Positions 1-8,028 of a stretch of DNA of 58,496 nt are shown here, one piece after another (the first letter of the stretch is position 1; the number at the start of each line of letters is the position of its first letter). The notes below the pieces were generated by a model. That model made no database searches, had not been told where the DNA came from, and saw nothing but the letters and a program-made list of their open reading frames with translations. The stretch spans positions 494,737-553,232 of the forward strand of contig NZ_LMIT01000002.1 of the NCBI RefSeq assembly GCF_001428825.1, read 5' to 3'. A program made the position numbers and the translations under genes. This DNA comes from Nocardioides sp. Root240 (GTDB taxonomy: Bacteria > Actinomycetota > Actinomycetes > Propionibacteriales > Nocardioidaceae).

Positions 1-174
1 CGCGGCGGCGGCGTAGGAGTCGCCGGGGTGCAGCCTGGCCCATTGGTACGCCGCGCGGAGGATCGTGCGCTCGGCGTCGAGTCGGATGGTGTGTTGGGTC
101 TCGACGAACGCGAGGAGATCGCTGGCGGACATGTCCGTCAGCGTGTCGTGGTCCATGAGCCCCGAGTTGGCCAT
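1..174 (-). CDS. Partial HNH endonuclease / DUF222 (13E12-repeat) family protein, N-terminus only
   Basis: The reverse strand is open from an ATG at 174 to the left edge, about 58 codons. The product begins MANSGLMDHDTLTDMSASDL, followed by an acidic helical stretch and a segment like RILRAAYQWARLHP after an arginine-rich helix. This N-terminus resembles the multicopy DUF222/HNH proteins of Nocardioides and mycobacteria (13E12 repeat family). The catalytic HNH part would lie outside the window, so the function is not shown. An in-frame ATG at 156 is an alternative start, and neither start has a strong Shine-Dalgarno sequence. Family assignment is by resemblance. Confidence 0.5.
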   Translation of the reverse strand, partial: MANSGLMDHDTLTDMSASDLLAFVETQHTIRLDAERTILRAAYQWARLHPGDSYAAAA

Positions 175-264
175 ACCCGTAGTGGATCACCCGGCCCCGA
201 CACAAACACCCGACCGAAGCCCGTTCTCCACAGCTGACGGCAACGGTCGGCGATGATCCCTGTC

Positions 265-792
265 ATGGACGACGCGCTCAGCTATTCCGCGGTCGGGGCG
301 ACCCGCGTCGCCGACGAGCGTTGGGATGCCGCGCCGCCGGGCTACCGCCGGTTCGAGCGCACCGTGTCCATCGGCCGGGGCGAGGACGTCTGGCAGGAAG
401 CATCGGCGGCCCTGATGGAGTGGGGCGTCAAGACCCGCAGCGGGTTCGAGGTGGTTGCGGGACCGCACGAGAGCCTCCGTGTCACGGCGGGCCAGGACCG
501 CACGTTGGTCGCGGTGCTGGGGCCGCTCCGCCTGCGCGAGCCGGTCCGGGTGGTCGCGGTGGTCGACGAGCCGACCCGTCGTGGTTTCGCCTACGGGACC
601 CGTCCCGGTCATCCGGTCTCCGGGGAGGAGGCGTTCGTCGTGCACCGCTCGGCCCACGGTGAGGTGTGGCTGACGCTGCGGTCGTTGGCCCGGCCGGCCC
701 GAGGCGGCTGGCGGATCGCCTTCCCCGGTGCGCTGGTGGCGCAGCGGCTGTACCGACGGCGCTACCTGCGCTCTCTCGGGCGATCAGGCTGA
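265..792 (+). CDS. DUF1990 family protein
   Basis: About 175 residues. The family hallmark is visible near residues 110-125: a YGTRPGHPVSGEEAF segment, which in DUF1990 proteins follows a beta-rich half. Family members are small soluble proteins of unknown biochemical function; they are sometimes described as START/SRPBCC-like, which I cannot verify here. An upstream in-frame ATG at 253 would add four residues; 265 gives the usual MDD-type beginning. It is transcribed away from the partial HNH gene and is not obviously linked to the steroid genes. Confidence 0.75.
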   Translation: MDDALSYSAVGATRVADERWDAAPPGYRRFERTVSIGRGEDVWQEASAALMEWGVKTRSGFEVVAGPHESLRVTAGQDRTLVAVLGPLRLREPVRVVAVVDEPTRRGFAYGTRPGHPVSGEEAFVVHRSAHGEVWLTLRSLARPARGGWRIAFPGALVAQRLYRRRYLRSLGRSG

Positions 793-825
793 GGAGGAGG
801 GAGGCGCGCTCGGGTGGTCATCGAC

Positions 826-1032
826 TCACTCGACGGTGCTGGCCTTGCACGCAGGGCAAGGGGGATGGCCGTCGCGGCCTGCGTCGAGATCGGTTCGTGG
901 AGGGTAGCAAGCCTCGCACCACGGGCCGCGGAAGTCGCCAGAAGCCAGTACCGCCGCAACGGTCGCAGGCACGGTTCCGGTCAAGCGTCGCCACGGCCGA
1001 TCAGGGCCACGGCGCCACCATGTCCACGCCAT
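826..1032 (-). CDS. Small protein with two CxxC pairs (zinc-ribbon-like)
   Basis: A 68-residue product with Trp/Arg-rich N-terminus and two CxxC pairs, CEAC near residue 40 and CPAC near residue 60, separated by about 17 residues. This spacing could hold one structural zinc ion. An AGGAG motif lies eight bases upstream of the ATG at 1032 and decides this start over the adjacent TTG. It follows the 1055-1324 gene on the same strand with a 22-base gap, so the two may be cotranscribed. No specific family is recognised; function is unknown. Confidence 0.5.
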   Translation of the reverse strand: MAWTWWRRGPDRPWRRLTGTVPATVAAVLASGDFRGPWCEACYPPRTDLDAGRDGHPPCPACKASTVE

Positions 1033-1054
1033 CAAATGATCTCCTGTCGCGCGA

Positions 1055-1324
1055 TCACTGGATCAGGAAGAGCAATACCTCGCCTTTGGCGTTCGTGGCC
1101 TGAATCCTCGCGCTCGGCGCCGACCAGACCGTCACCCAGTTCTTGCCGCCTGTCACCTCGACGGGGTCTTCGGGCGGAGAGTCGGTGACTCTGATCCTCA
1201 GGTGGTCACCCTGACGAATCTCGTACTCGGGGCCGACCGGCTCGAAACCCACGTGGAGGGGTTCGTCCTCGCCGGGCGACAACACGAAGGAGAACACGTC
1301 ACTGTCGTTGTCGTCTCGCGACAT
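1055..1324 (-). CDS. Hypothetical protein, about 89 residues
   Basis: Small acidic protein beginning MSRDDNDSDVFSF, predicted beta-rich, with no cysteines, signal peptide or membrane segment. An upstream in-frame ATG at 1342 would add six residues; neither start has a clear ribosome-binding site. It runs divergently from hsaA across a 160-base gap that holds the KstR-type box, but nothing in it suggests a role in steroid metabolism. Codon use matches neighbouring genes, which supports a real gene. Confidence 0.45.
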   Translation of the reverse strand: MSRDDNDSDVFSFVLSPGEDEPLHVGFEPVGPEYEIRQGDHLRIRVTDSPPEDPVEVTGGKNWVTVWSAPSARIQATNAKGEVLLFLIQ

Positions 1325-1436
1325 GGGTAGAGCGTTGCACATCGTTCAGGCGCAGGGATCCATGGACCGGTTGCGCCGCCGGAGAGATCCGACCACGCCG
1401 TGTCGCACTCACCGGGAGGGTCGCGTAGACCAAAAC

Positions 1437-1454
1437 GAGAACGTGTTCTAGTAT
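1437..1454 (+). promoter_or_regulatory. KstR-type operator and -10 upstream of hsaA
   Basis: GAGAACGTGTTCTA at 1437-1450 fits the KstR pattern TnnAACnnGTTnnA except for its first base. TAGTAT at 1449-1454 overlaps the box and is a plausible -10. Transcription would start near 1461, leaving a short leader with AGGAG five bases before the hsaA ATG. KstR is the TetR-family repressor of cholesterol catabolism that is released by CoA-thioester metabolites; its gene is not in this window. Confidence 0.75.
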
Positions 1455-1486
1455 TCCTGCATTCGTACTTCTGACTAGGAGCGCAC

Positions 1487-2674
1487 ATGCACGACGACTT
1501 CTCTCCCGAGGTCACTGCCGTTCTCGACGGCGTCCGCGACCTGCTCCCCACCTTCCGTGAGCGGGCCGAGGAGGGCGACCGCCTCCGGGTCATCCCTGAC
1601 GCGTCGATCAAGGAGCTGGAGGAGACCGGCTTCTTCCGCCTCCTGCAGCCGAAGCGGTACGGCGGCCTCGAGGCCGACCCGATCGCGTTCTACACCGCCG
1701 TGCGCGACATCGCCTCGGCCGACGGCTCGACCGGATGGGTGTCCAGCGTCGTGGGTGTGCACCCGTGGCAGGTCGCGCTGTTCGCCGACGAGGCGCAGCA
1801 GGCCGTGTGGGGTGACGACCAGAGCGTGCGCCTCTCGTCGTCGTACGCCCCGACGGGCAAGGCGGTCATCACCGACGGCGGCTTCAAGCTCTCCGGCAAG
1901 TGGAGCTTCTCCTCCGGCAGCGACCACTGCGCGTGGGTGCTGCTCGGCGGCCTGGTGTTCAACGAGGAGGGCCAGGTCGTCGACTTCCGCACGTTCATGG
2001 TCCCGCGGGAGAAGTACCAGGTGGTCGACGTCTGGAACGTCGTCGGACTGCGCGGCACCGGCTCCAACGACATCGTCGTGGAGGAGACCTTCATCCCCGA
2101 GGCGTTCACGCTCTCGATGGGGGAGACCGGCGCGTGCCGCGGCCCGGGCCAGGCGGTCAACACCAGCGACCTCTACAAGCTGCCGTTCCACTCGATCTTC
2201 ACCTCGACGATCGCCACGCCGATCATCGGCATGGCGAAGGGCGCGTACGCCGAGCACGTCGAGATGCAGCAGAAGCGCGTCCGTGCCGCCTACCTCGGCG
2301 AGAAGGCGTCGCTCGACCCGTTCGCCGCGGTCCGCATCGCGCGGGCGTCGTCGGAGATCGACGCCGCGTGGGCACTGCTGATGAACAACATCCGCGAGGA
2401 GCAGGCCCACGTCGCCAAGGGCGAGCAGATCCCGCTCGAGCTGCGCCTGCGGGTGCGTCGCGACCAGGTGCTCGGCACCGCCCGCTCGATCGAGGCCATC
2501 GACGCGCTGTTCGAGGCGTCCGGCGGCCGTGCGCTCGCGGAGGGCACCTACCTCCAGCGTGCCTGGCGCGACGCGCACGCGGGGCGCGTGCACGCCGCCA
2601 ACGACCCCGAGCGCGCGCTGCAGATGTACGGCGGCCAGCAGTTCGGCCACAAGGTCGACCCGGGGATGTACTGA
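1487..2674 (+). CDS. hsaA: 3-HSA monooxygenase, oxygenase component
   Basis: 395 residues, the usual size for HsaA. The acyl-CoA-dehydrogenase-like fold of group D flavin monooxygenases is evident: RLLQPKRYGG near the N-terminus, GLRGTGSNDI in the middle and a helical C-terminal half ending HKVDPGMY. HsaA uses reduced FMN delivered by HsaB to hydroxylate 3-HSA to the catechol 3,4-DHSA in ring A/B degradation. AGGAG lies five bases before the ATG. It is first in hsaA-hsaD-hsaC-hsaB, the same order as in M. tuberculosis, and two bases separate it from hsaD. Regulation is by the KstR-type box at 1437. Confidence 0.93.
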   Translation: MHDDFSPEVTAVLDGVRDLLPTFRERAEEGDRLRVIPDASIKELEETGFFRLLQPKRYGGLEADPIAFYTAVRDIASADGSTGWVSSVVGVHPWQVALFADEAQQAVWGDDQSVRLSSSYAPTGKAVITDGGFKLSGKWSFSSGSDHCAWVLLGGLVFNEEGQVVDFRTFMVPREKYQVVDVWNVVGLRGTGSNDIVVEETFIPEAFTLSMGETGACRGPGQAVNTSDLYKLPFHSIFTSTIATPIIGMAKGAYAEHVEMQQKRVRAAYLGEKASLDPFAAVRIARASSEIDAAWALLMNNIREEQAHVAKGEQIPLELRLRVRRDQVLGTARSIEAIDALFEASGGRALAEGTYLQRAWRDAHAGRVHAANDPERALQMYGGQQFGHKVDPGMY

Positions 2675-2676
2675 CC

Positions 2677-3582
2677 GTGACCGCTGACAACGCTGCCTTC
2701 TCCAAGGAGGCGACCCGGCGCTCGGCGAAGGCCGGCGACATCACGCTGAACTACTACGAGGCCGGCCCTGAGGGCGGCTCGCAGGTCGGCGGCGGGCTCC
2801 CGTTCGTGCTGCTGCACGGCGGCGGGCCCGGCGCCTCGGCGTGGAGCAACTTCGGCTCGGCGCTGCCGAAGTTCGCGGCGAGCTTCCGGACCCTGCTCGT
2901 CGACCAGCCCGGCTTCGGGCAGTCCGACAAGCCCGAGGTCGGCGCCAACTACTTCCGGCACTCGGCGTCGTACCTCGTCCAGCTGCTCGACGAGCTGCAG
3001 ATCGAGCGCGTCCACCTGCTCGGCAACTCCCTCGGAGGAGGTACGGCGACCCGCTTCGCCCTCGAGTACCCCGACCGGGTCGGCCGGCTGGTCCTGATGG
3101 GTCCGGGCGGCCTGTCGACCAACCTGTTCCACGCCGACCCCACCGAGGGCGTCAAGCGGCTGATGGACTTCAGCATGAACCCCAGCCGCGAGGCACTGCG
3201 GGCGTTCATCTCGACGATGGTCGTCAACCAGGCGCTCGTGACCGACGAGCTCGTCGAGGAGCGCTTCGCCGACGCCACCGCCCCGGGATCGCTGGAGGCG
3301 ATGCGCTCGATGGGCGCGTCCTTCTGGAACCCCGAGTGGGCCGAGGACGGCATGCTCTGGCGCGAGGCGCACCGCCTGCGCAAGCACACCCTGCTCACGT
3401 GGGGTCGCGAGGACCGGGTCAACCCGCTCGACGGTGCGCTCGTCGCCCTCAAGCAGATCCCGAAGGCGCAGCTGCACGTGTTCCCGAACTGCGGCCACTG
3501 GGCCCAGATCGAGGCGGCCGACGAGTTCGCCGAGATCTGCACGGCGTTCCTGGCCCGTCACGTCGAAAGGACCCGTTCGTGA
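2677..3582 (+). CDS. hsaD: Meta-cleavage product hydrolase (4,5:9,10-DSHA hydrolase)
   Basis: 301 residues, an alpha/beta hydrolase of the C-C bond (MCP) hydrolase class. The oxyanion segment LHGGGPGASAW is near residues 46-56. The likely triad is Ser118 in GNSLGG, Asp246 in GREDRVNP and His274 in NCGHWAQ. HsaD splits the meta-cleavage product 4,5-9,10-DSHA into a hydroxydienoate and the C/D-ring acid HIP (DOHNAA). The GTG start at 2677 follows the hsaA stop by two bases, and the stop overlaps the hsaC GTG by four bases, so translational coupling is likely. Confidence 0.93.
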   Translation: MTADNAAFSKEATRRSAKAGDITLNYYEAGPEGGSQVGGGLPFVLLHGGGPGASAWSNFGSALPKFAASFRTLLVDQPGFGQSDKPEVGANYFRHSASYLVQLLDELQIERVHLLGNSLGGGTATRFALEYPDRVGRLVLMGPGGLSTNLFHADPTEGVKRLMDFSMNPSREALRAFISTMVVNQALVTDELVEERFADATAPGSLEAMRSMGASFWNPEWAEDGMLWREAHRLRKHTLLTWGREDRVNPLDGALVALKQIPKAQLHVFPNCGHWAQIEAADEFAEICTAFLARHVERTRS

Positions 3583-4475
3583 CCATCGACATCCGCTCCA
3601 TGGGCTACATCCGGGTGGCGAGCACCGACCTCGACGCCTGGAAGCAGTTCGCCGGCAAGGTGCTCGGCCTCGCCGAGGGGCGCGGGCCGAACCCGGCCCA
3701 CCAGTACTGGCGCGTCGACGAGGTGTCCGCGCGCATCGTGGTCTTCCCCTCCGACGTCGACCAGCTCGACTGCACCGGCTGGGAGGTCGCCGACCACCAG
3801 GCGCTGCAGGCCGCCCGCGAGCACCTTCAGAAGGCGGGCGTCGAGTTCGAGGAGGGCACCCGGGAGGAGCTCGACGAGCGCCGCGTCCAGGAGCTGGTCC
3901 GCTTCCGCGACCCGTGGGACAACGTCTTCGAGCTGTACCACGGGATCACCTACGAGGCGCGACCCGTCGTCACGCCGTACGCCGCCACGTTCGTCACCGG
4001 CGACCAGGGCCTCGGCCACATCGTGGTCCCGGTGCTCGACGACGTCGAGGCGCTGCGGTTCTACACCGAGGTGCTCGGCTTCCGGCTGCGCGACTCGATG
4101 AGCATGCCCGGCGAGTTCGTCGGCAAGGAGCCGGGCAGCAAGGTGTGGCTGCGCTTCCTCGGCGTCAACCCGCGCCACCACTCGCTGGCGTTCCTGCCGA
4201 TGCCGAACCCGAGCAAGTGCGTGCACGTCATGCTCGAGGTCGACAAGCTCGACCACGTCGGCCGCGCGCTGGAGCGGGTCCGCAAGCACGGTGCCCCGCT
4301 GTCGGCGACCCTCGGCCGCCACATGAACGACGAGATGATCTCGTTCTACGTGAGGTCGCCCGGTGGCTTCGACGTCGAGTTCGGCACCGAGGGCATGACC
4401 GTCGACGACAGCCGCTGGGTGGCGCGCGAGTCGACGGCGGTCTCGTACTGGGGCCACGTCTTCGGTGGGCACTGA
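3579..4475 (+). CDS. hsaC: Iron-dependent extradiol dioxygenase (3,4-DHSA dioxygenase)
   Basis: 298 residues with two vicinal-oxygen-chelate domains, the type I extradiol dioxygenase layout. Predicted Fe(II) ligands are His147 (GLGHIV), His216 (KCVHVM) and Glu267 (FDVEFG); His201 in the HH pair matches the catalytic acid/base of BphC-type enzymes. HsaC cleaves the catechol ring of 3,4-DHSA. The GTG start overlaps the hsaD stop by four bases. Its end abuts or overlaps hsaB depending on which hsaB start is used. Confidence 0.93.
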   Translation: MTIDIRSMGYIRVASTDLDAWKQFAGKVLGLAEGRGPNPAHQYWRVDEVSARIVVFPSDVDQLDCTGWEVADHQALQAAREHLQKAGVEFEEGTREELDERRVQELVRFRDPWDNVFELYHGITYEARPVVTPYAATFVTGDQGLGHIVVPVLDDVEALRFYTEVLGFRLRDSMSMPGEFVGKEPGSKVWLRFLGVNPRHHSLAFLPMPNPSKCVHVMLEVDKLDHVGRALERVRKHGAPLSATLGRHMNDEMISFYVRSPGGFDVEFGTEGMTVDDSRWVARESTAVSYWGHVFGGH

Positions 4476-4497
4476 GCAGGCCGTTAGCGTGGACACC

Positions 4498-5145
4498 GTG
4501 GCAGACAACCAGGACGCGATCCCCGAGGGCATCAGCTCCGACGCCCGGGAGACCTGGCCGCACCCCGAGCTGATCCAGTCGTGGCTCGGGGACGCCGAGG
4601 TCGACTTCGAGCTGCGACCGGGCGAGGAGGTGGTCGTCCACGACGACCCCGCCGCGCAGGCCGCCGCGCGCCGGTTCCGCGACGTCCTCGGCTGCTTCGG
4701 CTCGGGCATCACCGTCATCACGACGATGAGCGGCGACGAGCCGGTCGGCATGACCTGCCAGTCCTTCGCGAGCGTGTCGCTCGACCCGCCGCTGGTCACG
4801 TTCATCCCGGCCCGGACCTCGCGCGCCTGGCCGATGATCCAGCGCGCCGGCCGGTTCTGCATCAACGTCCTCGCCGCCGACCAGGAGCACGTCTCGGCCC
4901 AGATGGCGACCAAGGGTGCCGACAAGTTCGCCGGCATCTCCTGGACGCCGGCCGCGGCCACCGGCTCGCCCGTCATCGACGGCACCCTGGCCCACCTCGA
5001 CTGCACGATCCACGCGGTCTACGAGGGCGGCGACCACTTCATCGTCGTCGGCAAGGTCGAGCACCTCGAGCAGCACGGCCCCGAGGCCGCGGTGACGGAG
5101 CCGCTGCTCTTCTTCAAGGGGCGCTACCGCACCACCGACGGCTGA
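4498..5145 (+). CDS. hsaB: Flavin reductase component of 3-HSA monooxygenase
   Basis: The core is a flavin-reductase-like FMN-binding split barrel (RFRDVLGCFGSGITVITT, then MTCQSFASVSLDPPL). It supplies reduced FMN to HsaA. From GTG 4498 the product has 215 residues, longer than typical HsaB because of an acidic N-terminal tail of about 50 residues. GTG 4465 (226 residues, overlapping hsaC) and GTG 4489 are alternatives. TAGCGT at 4485-4490 lies seven bases before GTG 4498, so an internal leaderless promoter is possible; otherwise it is cotranscribed with hsaADC. Confidence 0.88.
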   Translation: MADNQDAIPEGISSDARETWPHPELIQSWLGDAEVDFELRPGEEVVVHDDPAAQAAARRFRDVLGCFGSGITVITTMSGDEPVGMTCQSFASVSLDPPLVTFIPARTSRAWPMIQRAGRFCINVLAADQEHVSAQMATKGADKFAGISWTPAAATGSPVIDGTLAHLDCTIHAVYEGGDHFIVVGKVEHLEQHGPEAAVTEPLLFFKGRYRTTDG

Positions 5146-5224
5146 CCCGGTCGCCGTAGCCACCACCCCTGCCGGATCGTTGCGGCTGGGACGGCACGGC
5201 ACGAAGATCGGGGGGATCGTCCGG

Positions 5225-6586
5225 ATGAGGAAGTCTGTGGTGCGCTGCTGGGCGGCGCTGTCGGGCGTGGGACTGGTGGCGTCGCTGCTGCTCGTCGCGC
5301 CGCAGCTCGCGGACGCAAGCGGGGCGCTCCCGGAGCGCGCGGCCACGGCCTCTGCGGCGTCCGCGCTCCTCTCGACCGACGGGGTGGCCGACTACTGGAC
5401 GCCGGCGCGGATGCGTTCGGCCGTACCGATGGACCTGGACGCCGACGGGGACGCGATCGCGGGCAGCGGTCCCGCGACCGGGACGACCCGGGCACGGGCA
5501 GCGACGCTGACCGCGCCGCGGTCGGTGGGCAAGCTGTTCTTCACCACGGCCCAGGGCAACGCGGTCTGCTCGGCCGCCGCGCTCAACACGGCCCAGAAGA
5601 ATGTCGTCATCACCGCCGGCCACTGCGCCAACAGCGGTGGCGTGCCGAACCTGCTGGGCTGCAGCAAGGGCCGCTACTACACGAACTTCCTCTTCGTCCC
5701 GCGCTACGCCAACGGCTCCGCCCCCGACGGCCAGTGGGTCGGCACGCGCGCGGTGACGCACCAGCAGTGGATCAGCGAGTGCGACGCCTTCGAGTTCGAC
5801 CAGGCGCTGATCGAGGTGGCGCCGCGCAACGGCCGCAACCTCGTCGACGTCGTGGGCGGCAACGGTGTCGCCTGGAACTTCCCTGCGGAGCAGGCCGACA
5901 TCAACGTCTGGGGCTGGCCGGCCGAGACGCCGTACGACGGCATGACGGTCAAGCGCTGCCACGGCACGACGACCGAGCTCGACGCCAACGGCGACGCCTT
6001 CCTGAGCTGCCCGATGACCGGCGGTGCGTCGGGCGGACCGTGGTTCGTCGGGATGGTCGGCTCGAACGTCGGCTACATCTGGGCCGTCACCTCGCGGCGG
6101 ACGACGACCGGGCCGGCGTACGTGCTGGCGTACCCGATCGGCGACTCGATCCGGACCCTCCTCGCGGACGCCCGGCTCAATGCCCGGACCGTGGCGAGCA
6201 GCTCCACCACCACGTCGACCACCACGTCGACCAGCCCGACGCGGGCCGTGACCGGTCTGTCGGTCACGCCCAACCACTCGGTCATCGGCCGCGGCCAGCT
6301 GGTGGTGCTGCGGATCCGCTCGGCGGCGAGGCGCTGGGTCGCCATCGACGCGAGCCGCCGATCGGCACGCGGTCCGTGGACGCGGGTAGCGACGCGATGG
6401 GCGAGCGCCTCGGGCACCGTGGCGGTGTCTCAGCGGCTCGTCCGGGTCGGCTACCGCTGGTACCGCGTCCGCAACGCCGCCGGGCGCCAGGTCGTGGTCC
6501 GGGTGCGGATCAACGTGTGCCCGCTGCCCGCGCAGCGCAGTGCCGCTGTGGTGGACAACACGGGCTGCACCGGCCCCACGAGCTGA
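5225..6586 (+). CDS. Secreted trypsin-like serine protease
   Basis: 453 residues from ATG 5225. A Sec signal peptide fills residues 1-32 (basic start, hydrophobic core, cleavage near ADASGA). The chymotrypsin-fold domain shows a likely triad: His133 in TAGHC, Asp192 in EFDQAL and Ser269 in GGASGGPW. A Thr/Ser-rich linker follows (about 350-365), then a beta-rich C-terminal domain of about 100 residues that I do not recognise. It is exported and probably cleaves extracellular protein. It sits between hsaB and the fadE operon without evident link to steroid catabolism. Confidence 0.8.
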   Translation: MRKSVVRCWAALSGVGLVASLLLVAPQLADASGALPERAATASAASALLSTDGVADYWTPARMRSAVPMDLDADGDAIAGSGPATGTTRARAATLTAPRSVGKLFFTTAQGNAVCSAAALNTAQKNVVITAGHCANSGGVPNLLGCSKGRYYTNFLFVPRYANGSAPDGQWVGTRAVTHQQWISECDAFEFDQALIEVAPRNGRNLVDVVGGNGVAWNFPAEQADINVWGWPAETPYDGMTVKRCHGTTTELDANGDAFLSCPMTGGASGGPWFVGMVGSNVGYIWAVTSRRTTTGPAYVLAYPIGDSIRTLLADARLNARTVASSSTTTSTTTSTSPTRAVTGLSVTPNHSVIGRGQLVVLRIRSAARRWVAIDASRRSARGPWTRVATRWASASGTVAVSQRLVRVGYRWYRVRNAAGRQVVVRVRINVCPLPAQRSAAVVDNTGCTGPTS

Positions 6587-6623
6587 CGCCCGGGGCCCGA
6601 CCTGGGGCAGCATCGACCCCGAC

Positions 6624-7115
6624 ATGCACAGCCTCGACCCCACCGAAGACTTCGCGATCCGCCTGCTGCGGCGCTTCCTGCTGCTCTGCGAGCACCCGCG
6701 CACGCGCCAGCGGATGCTGCAGATGGTCCGCCAGTCCACGCGGATGGGGCCGGGTGCTCCGCGCCTCTACGGCTGGATCAACAAGGCCGTGCTGAACCCG
6801 CGCTTCCAGCCCGTGCTGGAGCGGCGCGCGATGTCGGCGATGAAGGCCGAGCTCGTCGCCTCGCAGCTGATCGGGCTCGCCATGACGCGCTACGTGCTCA
6901 AGATCGAGCCGCTCGCGTCCGCGCCGGTCGACGAGGTCGTCCGGATGGCGGCGCCCGCCATCGCTGCCGCGCTGCAGGGCGAGGACGCCTTCGACCACGT
7001 GGTGCGGCCGGAGCAGGACGAGCCGGAGCCGCCGCGTCGCGGCCTCAGAGCGCTACGGCTGCCCGGTGTCGGTGCGGTGCGCCGAACAATTGCCCCAGGG
7101 CGTGGGCGCGCTTGA
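6624..7115 (+). CDS. Orphan TetR-type C-terminal (ligand-binding) domain, no HTH
   Basis: About 163 residues. The helical sequence, notably KAELVASQLIGLAMTRYVLKIEPLA (residues about 72-96) and a following PVDEVV motif, resembles the C-terminal dimerisation/ligand domain of one TetR subclass. The N-terminal helix-turn-helix is missing: upstream lie only 37 bases before the protease stop, and no HTH is found in other frames. The 3' end reads 71 bases into fadE33 from the opposite strand, suggesting loss of the original stop. It could be a decaying gene or a domain that titrates a full TetR partner. Confidence 0.55.
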   Translation: MHSLDPTEDFAIRLLRRFLLLCEHPRTRQRMLQMVRQSTRMGPGAPRLYGWINKAVLNPRFQPVLERRAMSAMKAELVASQLIGLAMTRYVLKIEPLASAPVDEVVRMAAPAIAAALQGEDAFDHVVRPEQDEPEPPRRGLRALRLPGVGAVRRTIAPGRGRA

Positions 7116-8028
7116 ACACCAGGTGCGCGTCGTGCTCCCAGGTGATGGCGATGCCGCCGTGCAGCTGCACGCACTCGCTCGCGGCCAGCTGAGCCGTCTC
7201 GATCGCGTACGACGCTGCGGCGCGAGTCAGGAAGTCCGCGTCGTCGGCACCCTCGGCCAGTGCGTAGGACGCCGCCCAGCTCGCCGACCGCGCCAGCTCG
7301 GTGCGGGCGAACACGTCGGCCATCCGGTGCTTGAGCGCCTGGAAGGAACCGATGGCCCGCCCGAACTGCACCCGCTCCTTGCTGTAGGCCACGGTCATCT
7401 GCAGCGCGCGGTCGGCGAGGCCGACCGCGAGGGCGGCCACGGACGCGGCGCCGACCAGCTCGGCCCGGGCGCCCGCGGCGGTGCCGTCGCCGAGCGGGGA
7501 GGTGGTCGCGACGGCGAGGTCCAGCTGCGCCAGCCGCACCGACTGGTCCATCGACTCGACCCACGTCGCGGGGGCGTCGTGGACCTCGACCAGCTCGTCG
7601 CCGAGCACCGCGAGCACGATCGACGCGCGGTCGCCGTCGAGGACGGGTGCCGCTCCGGTCACCAGGGTCGCCACCTCGCCCGCGGCGATGCGGGGGAGCA
7701 GGTGCCGCTTGGCCTCCTCGGTGCCGCCGGCCAGGAGGGCGTGGGTGGCGATCGTGGTCGCGAGCAGGGGCGAGGGCGCCAGCGAGCGGCCGAGCTCCTC
7801 GAGGACCACGGCGGTCTCGAAGAAGGTGGCGCCGACGCCGTCGTACTCCTCGGGGACGGCGAGCGCCGCCACCCCGATCTGCTCGCAGAGCGTGGCCCAG
7901 AGGGCCACGTCGTGGCCGGACGCCGAGGTCGACGCGGCGCGGACGGCGGCCGAGTCGGCCCGCTTCTCGAGCAGGCTCCGGACGGTGGCGGCCAGCTCGG
8001 CCTGCTCCTCGCTGAGGGCGAACTCCAT
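7045..8028 (-). CDS. fadE33: Acyl-CoA dehydrogenase, FadE33-like subunit
   Basis: 327 residues, shorter than the usual 380-400. It has the ACAD middle and C-terminal elements (QFGRAIGSFQALKHRMADV, ECVQLHGGIAITWEHD) but lacks the terminal GTNEIQ-type FAD motif. Such shortened ACADs in the cholesterol regulon pair with a full-length partner as alpha2beta2 heteromers, probably FadE31 here. The predicted role is acyl-CoA dehydrogenation in ring C/D degradation. Its ATG overlaps the fadE32 stop, and it is last in fadD3-fadE31-fadE32-fadE33. The exact substrate is inferred from synteny only. Confidence 0.8.
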   Translation of the reverse strand: MEFALSEEQAELAATVRSLLEKRADSAAVRAASTSASGHDVALWATLCEQIGVAALAVPEEYDGVGATFFETAVVLEELGRSLAPSPLLATTIATHALLAGGTEEAKRHLLPRIAAGEVATLVTGAAPVLDGDRASIVLAVLGDELVEVHDAPATWVESMDQSVRLAQLDLAVATTSPLGDGTAAGARAELVGAASVAALAVGLADRALQMTVAYSKERVQFGRAIGSFQALKHRMADVFARTELARSASWAASYALAEGADDADFLTRAAASYAIETAQLAASECVQLHGGIAITWEHDAHLVFKRAHALGQLFGAPHRHRAAVAL

